In this document: one piece after another, positions 56,074 to 64,000 of the stretch
Numbering within the stretch: the first letter of the stretch is position 1
Layout of the letters: each line of letters starts with the position of its first letter
Position numbers and translations under genes: made by a program
Notes under the pieces: model-generated
The model's input: the letters and a program-made list of their open reading frames with translations, nothing else
Told to the model about the DNA's origin: nothing
Databases searched by the model: none
NCBI RefSeq assembly: GCF_030272615.1
Contig: NC_081412.1
Coordinates: forward strand, 542,022,335-542,086,334
From: Cryptomeria japonica
Lineage: Eukaryota; Streptophyta; Pinopsida; Cupressales; Cupressaceae
DNA: 64,000 bases
Direction: 5' to 3'

Positions 56074-56521
56074 TTTGCTCCTACAGGCCAAAATAACATG
56101 ATTTTTCACATTTTAACACTTCACGAGGCGAAAACAAATCAATAGAGATGCCTAGGATCAAAAATTAAAAAGGTCAAAATTTGATCAAAATATTCAATCG
56201 GACAAAAATTCACATTGACTGTCAACACTTAGACAAATTCAAGCTCTGCATTAACATTCCAATTGAAAATTAGACCATTTTGGCGAATTCATTGCATTCA
56301 AAATTTGCATTCTAGAAAAGGAAGCTCAAAAGCTCTCAAAAACGACTGGATTTTGGCTTGAAAGGACAAAATTTAAAACCCTAAGGCTTGACCCTAAATC
56401 CAGACGACCAACTGACTAACAAAACCCTAAAAAAACGAAAGCAAAAGCGAGTGAAAAACAAGCAAAAAGAGGGGGTCCCCATTTGCGATGGGGCGATGTG
56501 TGAAATGGTCACAACAGATAC

Positions 56522-56830
56522 CCTATGATCTGTTAGGACTACAACAAACAGTCCTCAGTCACACTGAGTACTCCTGAAGCTGAATTCATTGGAGCATGAA
56601 CTGTATCAAGGAAATTGTGTGGTTTTTCAAATTCTTGTTGAATGGTTTCTTATAATTATTTATTATCAGAGTCATATAGAGATACCTGAAAATTCAGTGT
56701 CTTATGGTAGGATAATCTTGTGTTGCAAATGTTCTCACCAAGTCTTTTGAAGCTTGAGTACTTCAGAAGATAGACTTGGAGCTGTGGAGAACACCGCCTT
56801 GATTGAGGAGTCTCAACTTTAGTGATGCAT
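56522..56830 (+). pseudogene. Copia-1 RNase H, copy 1 (degenerate)
   Basis: It resumes after element B: KQSSVTLSTPEAEFIGA (TPEAE instead of TAEAE) and a stop. After deletions, YFRR.., RLGAVENTALIEESQL and a stop match the C-terminus of copy 2. This is an older, damaged duplicate of the RNase H domain. Confidence 0.75.
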
Positions 56831-56842
56831 TGTGTTTCACCA

Positions 56843-57388
56843 ACCACCCTCTGCAGGTGATGTAAGGTGGTAGTGTAATCTTCTCAGGGAGAAGAGTAAT
56901 TGTTACCATCCTCTGCGGGCAATGTAAGATGGTAGAAAAGATGGATTTTCATCCTGTGCTTGTGTGCTGGATGGAAAGTGTACTAGATAGAAGATTATGT
57001 TTATTCATTCTTTGATTGTGTGCAAAATGGAGGACTATGGTTTATGTAACTTCATTCTATGCTTGTGAGCAAGATGAAAGATTATAACTTTCTGATGTTA
57101 CATTCTTCTCTGGGAGAAGATTGAGGTAAAGGTAATGCATTCTTCTCTGGGAGAAGATTAAGGAGAATACTCGTGTGCAAATAAAGTTGGTACTGCAATC
57201 TTCTCTGAGAGAAGATTGAAATAGAAGCTTTTCATCATTCTTAGCAAGCAATGAATGGTGTATATGCGTGATAGATATCATGGAAAGAGTCCATGATGTG
57301 CATATATATACTTGTGTTTGTATTCATGTCTTGTAGGTGTACATGATAAAGTTCTGGATTCATCCTCTACAGGCAAGGCAAGATGAAT
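56843..57388 (+). repeat. Hairpin cluster between the RNase H copies of Copia-1
   Basis: Three stem-loops share 17-nt loops of one pattern, CTCT(G/A)C(A/G)GG..A..(G/C)(T/C)AA, with different paired stems: ACCACC/GGTGGT (56843-56871), TACCATC/GATGGTA (56904-56934) and ATTCATC/GATGAAT (57358-57388). A second set is CTTCTC/GAGAAG palindromes with 3-nt loops at 56880-56894, 57104-57120, 57141-57157 and 57196-57218, the last with a perfect 10-bp stem. Further hairpins: CATCC/GGATG (56950-56973), CATTC/GAATG (57236-57257), ATCATGG/CCATGAT (57277-57297) and TCATGT/ACATGA (57324-57346). Confidence 0.8.
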
Positions 57389-57487
57389 ATTATAAAAGGA
57401 TCCATGATGAGTTACCATTATGTGATTTGGTTACTTATTACTTATGGTTACTGGCTACTTGTTGTGATCCTCTCTAAGGAGTGTTGG

Positions 57488-57979
57488 TTGAGTTTAGATT
57501 ACAGATTGCACAATGAATGTATCAGGAAAAGTACTTCAGGTATCTGCTTCAACTTGGGCTCTGCAGTGATCTTTTGGGCATGTAGAAAGCAATCTTCCGT
57601 AGCATTGAGCACTGCAGAAGCTGAGTACATTGCATCATCTGTTGCATCCAGAGAAGTAGTGTGGCTTCGCAAACTCCTCGTTGGATTATCTGGTCAAGCT
57701 AGTGATCTTACCACCATTCATTGTGATAATCAAAGCTGTATAAAGATGTCAGTAAATCCTGTGTTCCATGACCGGTCCAAACATGTGGAAACACACTATC
57801 ACCTCATTCAGGATATGGTGCAAAGAGGCGCCATTCAACTAAAGTACATTAGCACGGATGAACAGGTTGCGGACATCCTTACCAAACCTTTATCCAGAGT
57901 GAAGTTCGAATACTTCAGAGACAGACTTGGTATTGTGGAAAACGGAACTCTGATTGAGAGGGAGCTCCAATCTCAGTGA
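57488..57979 (+). pseudogene. Copia-1 RNase H, copy 2 and pol C-terminus
   Basis: The continuous frame (formally open from 57383) encodes RKSTSGICFNLGSAVIFWAC, RKQSSVALSTAEAEYIA (catalytic Glu), TTIHCDNQSCIKMSVNPVF (catalytic Asp), RSKHVETHYHLIQDMVQRGA, EQVADILTKPLSRVKFEYFR and a natural stop at 57977-57979. The domain itself looks intact, but no RT precedes it, so it is a stranded domain of a deleted element. Confidence 0.85.
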
Positions 57980-58000
57980 CTCTATCTGCAACACTTTGAT

Positions 58001-58177
58001 CATTCTTTGCTTGTGTGCAAGAATGAATTGTGTCCAATCTATGCTTGTGTGCTAGATGGAAAATTGTAATTATGTAAAGACCCACTTGTGTATTACACTT
58101 TCTATGCTTGTGTGCTAGAACCATCCTATGCTTGTGTGCTAGGTGGAAGATGTAATTCTATGCTTGTGTGCTAGATG
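58001..58177 (+). repeat. Five hairpins with an identical 11-nt loop in the Copia-1 3' UTR
   Basis: The loop TGCTTGTGTGC is constant while the stems differ and still pair: CATTCTT/AAGAATG (58001-58025), ATCTA/TAGAT (58037-58057), TTCTA/TAGAA (58100-58120), CCA-T-CCTA/TAGG-TGG (58121-58146) and TCTA/TAGA (58157-58175). They lie between the pol stop and the PPT. Similar loops occur near 56955 and 57056. Confidence 0.85.
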
Positions 58178-58220
58178 GAACTCTAAAGGTTCAGATTATG
58201 TATTCTCTTCTTCCCTAGTT

Positions 58221-58229
58221 AAGAGGGAG
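58221..58229 (+). other. Copia-1 polypurine tract
   Basis: AAGAGGGAG lies immediately upstream of the 3' LTR and would prime plus-strand synthesis. Confidence 0.85.
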
Positions 58230-58935
58230 TGTTGTTTGTAACTAGGTAAAAATGGGTTTGGATTGCCTTAAGGCAACATCCAAACCCATATAGGACTGGG
58301 TCCTATCCTAAAGGGGTAATATGCCCCCAAGTTGGGCCCAGCCCTATACCTCCACGCCACCCTAAATACTCCACGCCACAATAAATAAATTGGGGCCAAA
58401 AGAGGGAGGCCGACTTGGATTTAATAAAGGCTAAGGACTCATATAAATAAAGGTTAAAATGCAAATACAAACACATTTCAGTTATCCATGAAATCAGCGA
58501 ATTAGCTCTGCAAACAAGAGGTGTGAAATCACCAAAGAAGGTGTGCGAATTTGTCCAAGGATTGGGCGAACTTATTCAAGAGGATATAGGGCATTTTGGT
58601 GCAGTTTTGAAGCATGCAAAAGGGCAGATTTGATATATAAAGATCAGATTCAGAAAAGCAAGCTAAGTATTGTATTTGTGCAATAAGAGTGAATACATAA
58701 TCTGACCTGTGGGTCTTTAATGCTGGGTTTTTTCTCCTTGGAGGTTTTCCCAGGGTATTTGTGTTCGTCTCTTGGTTCCTTGTTTCATTCTTGAATTTAC
58801 TTGATTATAGTTTACTAAATTACAAATCTGATTAATAAACTAGGGCAAAATCAAATGATACAAATCTGATTAATAAACTAGGGCATGATTAAATGTTACA
58901 AATCTGATTACTGATCTAGGGCACGAATTTAAACA
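58230..58935 (+). repeat. Copia-1 3' LTR
   Basis: The 706-bp LTR is colinear with 46264-46970. Differences include C/T in the hairpin 1 stem (here GGGTTTGGAT/ATCCAAACCC at 58254-58287, a perfect stem) and one indel at GAAGGT(T)GTGCG. It is followed by the ATATT duplication. Confidence 0.93.
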
Positions 58936-58940
58936 ATATT

Positions 58941-61900
58941 ATCATTATATTCTTGAGACAATGAATATTACATTGTAGAATGGCTTATTATATTAGCCAA
59001 AGTTCGAAGGATAGCACAATAACGCCAAATATAAAACATAATTTTATTCTGTTAAGATATATTTTACAATGCTAACATTAATCTGTATTAATGTAATACA
59101 CTCCTGGTAAGGGCAAAGAACTGCTTCATTGATCAAAAGATCTAATGGATTTTTGAGATTTCTACACTATTATAGTTTTAATTTCTAACATTTATGGTTT
59201 AACTCTAATGTATAGATAAATTTCTGCAATGTTTGGAATTTGTAGAATTTGGCTTTCTTTGTGTAATATTTTACATTTCCAAGTTTTAAGGTTGAATTTA
59301 TGGATATTTGTCTGTGATTTAATTGATGGAGATTGGTTCATTTATTTAAGGAGTTAAATCTTTTAAGATTTTTTTTTTTTTTTTTGAAATTTAGATTACA
59401 ATGTTTTACAGTTTTTATTTTAATATTTGAGTTTCATTTGTCATTGTAATTATAAAATTAGGGTGCCCATGCCATTTACCATATGTTTTCATGCCCAACT
59501 TGATGGAAATCGATATGTCTCATGCTGTTGTGTTAAGCTGGGCTAATGAGACAATTCCTATTAACCCCTATCTGCACTAAATTTCCCATACACTCTTTGT
59601 TTACTTATCATTATTGCATCCTCATTCACAGCTCCATGTATTCACTCGTTGCCTCAAAATTATCATTTTACCTTAGGGTTCATTTCTGAGTTTAAAAAGT
59701 GATGAGAATGTTGTGTTATATCTCCAGCCATATGATGTTTCTATGTCAGTAGTACCATCATTTTTCTATCAGCATAAACATTGCACCTGTTCACAATGCA
59801 AGTGTTAGTTTTACCAACCTATATATACATGTTAATTATTGGTATGCACACACAAATGATTATTTCATTCTTATTATAATAGATTTTAGGTGTTGGACTG
59901 CAAGTCAATGTCAACTTTAATGGCAAGTCAATGTCAACTTTAATGGCACTGAGTTTGAAGTACTTGTGAGATTTCAGATTTTGCTGATTCCACACTTTGT
60001 TAATAGTTGATAGGCTCACTTATGCATCTTGTTAGTACTTGGTCTCACATTTACCATGCACTTAACACATTTAGTTAGTTCATGGTGGAGTTGAGGTGGC
60101 TTTACTAGTATGTGCTCCCATATATCCAAGGTACTCTTCATTATGGCGTATTACATTGAGATGAAATGTGTTCATGATTATGTATATTTAGATTGGCAAG
60201 GTGCTGAGACTTGAAAGACTATGTACCTTTTTGCTCTCTTAGTTCACAGGTGATTTTGTTGTCTATCTAGAAACATGTAATTCCCAGTACATTTCGCTAA
60301 TGCAAAGTAGTTGGGTTTCATAAATTAGTGTTTGAATTGAATGGTGAGATGCTAACACCCTACAACTAACAATTGCAAGAAAGTTGTTTACAACTCTAAA
60401 AAAATATTGTTTTGAACTTATTGATTTTTGATATCTTTTCTTATGAGACAAGGTATACAAGTAGGTGTTGATTCTTAAATATTTCATTTAATGTGGCAAA
60501 AAATTGACTTGCTTGCTAAGCCACTACCAAAAGGGAAGGTTGAGTTGCTAAGACATCTGATTGGTTTAAAGGAGAATTTTTTCTTACAAGGAGGGAGTGT
60601 CGATTTCCTATTTTCTTATATTTCTTGGTTATGTGCTATCATCTATGCATTTAAATCAAAATACATTTTTTCTTTTTAGATAATATAGTTGAGTGTTTCA
60701 ATTGGGCCTCTTGCTTGTGAAATAGTTTTTCAGTACATATGCATATGGCTAAAATCCTAAATTGAGCCAATTCGCATAATATGACTACTTTAAAACAAAA
60801 AGAAAACAAAATGAATTGTCACCTTGATAGTAGAGCCAACACCAACCAAGCCACCATCAAAATCAAATGACATGTCAAGAGTGAAAACTTAATTAATATG
60901 ATATTCTCCGTTAGTAATAAATAGGCAAAACAAGCAAAATCGCCATTGAAGTCATGATGAACAACCACTCATGTGTATCCTAGAGGTGCTTAACTCTTCC
61001 TCCTCTATTGCCTTCTTTGCTTGCACCCAACTATGATGCTCAAGCCTTGTCTTGCACATTCTATCTAGCACATTCAGCTATGGGAATCGTATCCTATTCA
61101 TAATTTCCTTCTGCTGCTATACCATGTGGATGGTTACAAAAGCCTTAAGGGGATGTGATTCTTGTCTAACACAAATTCACCAACATTTTCTATTTTCCTT
61201 CCTCTACAAAGTACAAACCCTACCTTCATATTCAACATATCCTCCTCTTTCTTTCCTTTTTCTCCTTCCTCTTAGAATCCACATGCTCCTCAATAGGCAA
61301 CACCATATCATTAAAATCATTTGGGAGAAACATCCTTAAGAGTCACATCCTCATCTTTGCATTTGTCACTTCCTCCATTGGCCTTGAGATGAAATCTTTG
61401 TGGGTCATTGCTTGTTACCTTAGTGTTCCTTGCAATACTAAACTTGTAGGGCCTAGCACCACTTTGACATATGCTAAAGCCAATGAATTAGGGTATGAGA
61501 AAGTAGTAACTAGACACTTACCTGTCACCACTCCTCTTTGTTTAGGATTTCACTCATGCCCCATCTTCCATTGAGCCATCCTATGAAGAACAAAGAAGAC
61601 CGAGATCCAAAAGCCCAACACAATATCAAAAGATTGTGCATAGAAAGCCACCGCCTCTACTATACCATTAGAAAGAGCCATCTCAAATTTAAGCAAACAA
61701 GACCAATGCCATGCAAGCACAACTTTAACTAACTAGTGAGTGTTGCACATGAGAAGGAAACTTGTAAGCTTGTCACCCTACTTGCCATAATACTCTTCTT
61801 TAGAACTATAAACACATCCCACATGTGAAATATATGTGTAATCAGTTTAAGTTTCCTTTCTTGTACATGCAATACCTTTTTTAAGAAAAGGATGAAATTA

Positions 61901-62679
61901 TCACTAGAGCAATGGATTAAAACAACCTATATAAGCTTTTCCAACAGAGTTCTCCATATCAAATCTTAAAATCAAAGAGGTTGAAAGCTTAAAAATTTCT
62001 CTAATTCCACCCAAGTGCTAGTGATATGACTCTAGAGAGCGATAATTGGCTCTTGGTACACTCCAACATTCTCCAAATTATCTACTTCTCAGTGTAAAGA
62101 TTTCCTATAGTACGGAAAACTTAAAGTTTTCAAGATCCATTGATATTTAACACATTACCCACATAGCGATTAAGTTTCTATTTGGGGCTTTGACCTTTTT
62201 GAAGGGACTTTTTAACTACCATGGAATCCTCTTCCACATCCAAATTTTTAATATTCTGGGATGTTGCTATCATCCTTGTTACTCATGTAAAACAGGAGTC
62301 CATGTATTGATAATATATGCCATATATATTTCTCTTTTTTATGCTTTTTACAACATCTTTCTTCTTGGTTCCTTAGCAGCTAGAAGACATTTGAGATGCT
62401 CTAAAACCATATTGATCCATGCCAAAAGGGTTAACAACTTCACACAAAATTTACAATCATGAATAGGCTATCAGGTGCCTGCCAGGGCACAACAACCGTT
62501 GTCATTTAGTTATAGTTGTTTAGGCAAACTAGCCTTTGAACAGGCATCGATAAAATCTTTATATTTTATTGCAATCTTTTTTTTTGCATTTTACAATTTT
62601 TTTCTAGGATGGATACTATTTTGGAACTATGAAAATGACAAGTAGTGATCTCCAATTACTTTGGATTTATGAAGATGCC
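58941..62679. other. Anonymous DNA; the left part should be the remainder of the older element's LTR
   Basis: Immediately right of Copia-1 should lie the rest of the gag-relic element's 5' LTR, but its end was not located. A perfect 23-bp tandem pair (CAAGTCAATGTCAACTTTAA...) lies at 59901-59946, and a T-run at about 59372-59385. No coding exon was recognised. The short frames around 61052-61732 show no family. Confidence 0.45.
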
Positions 62680-64000
62680 TGTTGGTGTGCGTTTTATCAT
62701 TCACCAAACACAGAATAAAATGTCCAAAGACACTCTATCCTCTCTTGAAAAATCACCTCTTATGCTAAGATTGCAAGAAGATCATATGGCGATTCCAAGC
62801 TTTTTTTTGTCAGGTCTTGACGTGTGGATAAGCCCAATGGGCGTTGTGATATGTTGGTAATACACAAAGGGACTTACGCTTGGTTTGTTCAATTCACAAT
62901 GAAGTTTTAGACAATGAAGCTCTATCATTTGGGACTTGGATCATGGAAAAACTGAAAAGGAGACAAGGGTTTAGAAATTCTAATCTATTCCTAAGAATTC
63001 AAGAGACGGTATTGACTAGGTGAACTCAATAACCACACTTTGCTTCGCCTCACTTAGGACAACTACACAAAGCGGATGCAATCTTCAAGGGATGTGCTTA
63101 TGATCGGAAGTTAAGCATACACAAAGGAAAGCTCAGACTAACTCTGCACAATGAACACAAATCATTTGTTCATCAAAAGTATGAGCGGAGATTCACCACA
63201 AATCAATACTTATCAGATCTTGCATTTGTCTAACATACATGAAATAAAATCTAAACTATTGTGTTGAGGAAATTGAAAACCTTGCTAATCATTTAGATAA
63301 AAGAGATTACAAGGCCTAGAAGCACACAAGCAATGTATTATCCAAAAATGACCTCTTGCAACAATATTTCAAAAACCTCACCCTCTCCAAATGAGAGGAG
63401 GAAACTTTATATAGGCACACAATTTTTGAACGGCCGAGATCAAACAGTGATCAAGGGCCCAGATTGAAAGATCAAAACCCTAATTAGGGTTTGTTACAAC
63501 CAACTACCCTTCGACCAATGAGAAAATTACATTTGGGGACACTTGTCCTTCTTGCTAAATATGAACCAACAATAAAACTAGAAGGTTGTTGCATTGTAAG
63601 TGTGCCCTCTAGAGGCTTCTGTGGATAAGTCAAACTTGGACATGTTGACTTGGAACAATCTGATTGGTTGGAAGATGACGAGGCACCATCGCAGCGTGTT
63701 GGATGTCTTCCCTGAATTCTCCAATTTGTATGAAGAAATTGTCTTATGGAAATTTGATTCTTCTTGTCACCATCTGATTCTGATTGGGAGCTTGTCTTTA
63801 ATTCTTCAGGAGATGAAATCCTTCAAGAAGTTGCCTTGATTGCTCCAATAGGTTTGGGATTATGGATGAAATTCCCTAAAGTCTGAAATTCTTTTCATCA
63901 AGTTTGAGGACTTTTCTTTCTTGATGCCTTGAGATTCTTTCAAGTGCCTTGAATTTGGAGAAGAACTCCTCTATTCTTTCGCCACAGTGAAGTATTTCTC
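62680..64000 (+). mobile_element. Element C: left end of a B-like element, running off the window
   Basis: It starts TGTTGGTGTGCGTTTTATCA and matches the left arm of element B in the same orientation: AAACACAGAATAAAATG against CATACACAGAATAAAATACC, CTCTATCCTCTCTTGAAAAA against CTTATCCTCTCTTGAGAAAA, CGTGTGGA(T/C)AAGC, and later CCTAATTAGGGTTTGTTACAA (about 63478-63498 against about 50009-50028). Similarity fades after about 63550, and no intact counterpart of the B ORF is visible up to 64000. The preceding 5-mer ATGCC would be the left half of a TSD. Confidence 0.6.

Larger units (their letters stand above)
49060..56516 (-). mobile_element. Element B: 7,457-bp transposon with TSD GATAC, no LTRs and one large ORF
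   Basis: It is flanked by GATAC (49055-49059 and 56517-56521). Removing the insert and one TSD restores LG-Y-P-M-I-C-stop-D-Y-N-KQSSVTLST, which aligns without a gap to the second RNase H copy (LGSAVIFWACRKQSSVALST), so the boundaries are exact. The ends are TGTTG...CAACA. Each end has a small stem-loop: GTGTATtttATACAC (49067-49081), and TGTGA/TCACA (56499-56513) next to CCCCAT/ATGGGG (56477-56493). I could not find a repeat between the two ends of the kind LTRs would give. Contents in minus sense: palindrome array, one ORF, and about 1 kb of 3' region related to C at 62680. No RT, integrase or known transposase motif was recognised. Confidence 0.85.
46264..58935 (+). mobile_element. Copia-1: young, deleted Copia element split by element B
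   Basis: TSD ATATT (46259-46263 and 58936-58940), 5' LTR 46264-46970, PBS at 46971, PPT at 58221-58229, 3' LTR 58230-58935. About a dozen differences over about 706 bp separate the LTRs (under 2% by eye). Without element B (49060-56516 plus one 5-bp TSD copy) it is about 5.2 kb. The interior keeps only gag traces and two RNase H copies; integrase and RT proper are absent, so it is non-autonomous. Confidence 0.93.

Noticed and set aside
49060-56516. Reading element B as an ordinary LTR retrotransposon
   Set aside because: I compared the left arm (49060-50119) with the right arm (53342-56516) by eye in both orientations and found no LTR-length repeat, no PBS and no pol domains. The TSD and the repaired RNase H alignment still show a single insertion.
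61052-61732. Cluster of short plus-strand ORFs as a possible gene
   Set aside because: They lack splice-site context, domain similarity and consistent frame; the composition is the same as the surrounding DNA.

Overview
This window is nuclear DNA from a repeat-rich plant with a very large genome. Its features point to a gymnosperm, most likely a conifer: many diverged and nested Copia-type LTR retrotransposons, a plant L1-type LINE with a C-terminal RNase H, very long non-coding stretches, and a lone gene exon followed by tens of kilobases without another convincing exon. The lineage is an inference. There are no bacterial, organellar, rRNA, tRNA or CRISPR features.

Layout. 1-1015: 5' end of a minus-strand Copia element (leader, PBS, LTR). 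1016-4036: about 3 kb of TA/CATG/GT microsatellite carrying SINE-like modules in inverted orientation. 4188-4994: candidate solo LTR. 5.9-6.24 kb: the one convincing host-gene exon, with a promoter and a clean splice donor, encoding the N-terminus of an unrecognised protein. 6.24-34 kb behaves like one long intron or intergenic tract, with diverged direct duplications (7.7-10 kb against 22.2-24.3 kb; 24.2-24.5 kb against 31.7-32.1 kb). It is interrupted by Copia-2 (10506-16759, with a nested solo LTR), Copia-3 (18196-22121) and a 5'-truncated LINE (about 25.4-30.4 kb) that split a tandem array. 34.6-36.7 kb: Copia relics on both strands. 36.7-43.4 kb: left end of an unusual element ('A') and anonymous repeats. 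43.8 kb: PPR-gene relic. 44.4-46.3 kb: minus-strand Copia gag relic containing a SINE. 46264-58935: young Copia-1 (LTRs nearly identical, TSD ATATT), itself split by element 'B' (49060-56516). 58.9-62.7 kb: anonymous. 62680-end: left end of a relative of B ('C').

The most interesting system is the A/B/C family. B is one 7,457-bp insertion: removing it together with one copy of the 5-bp duplication GATAC restores a gapless alignment to an RNase H domain. Its ends are TGTTG...CAACA, yet I find no long terminal repeats. It has no recognisable RT, integrase or DDE domain, one intact ORF of about 1,073 codons, and about 1.8 kb of tandem repeat (period near 166 bp) in which a 35-bp palindromic core (GTCCCT...AGGGAC) is strongly conserved while the spacers decay. 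A has the same terminal hairpins and a related 40-bp-period palindrome array. Copia-1 is the second point of interest: its 3' regions and LTRs contain families of small hairpins whose loops are constant while both stem arms change together.
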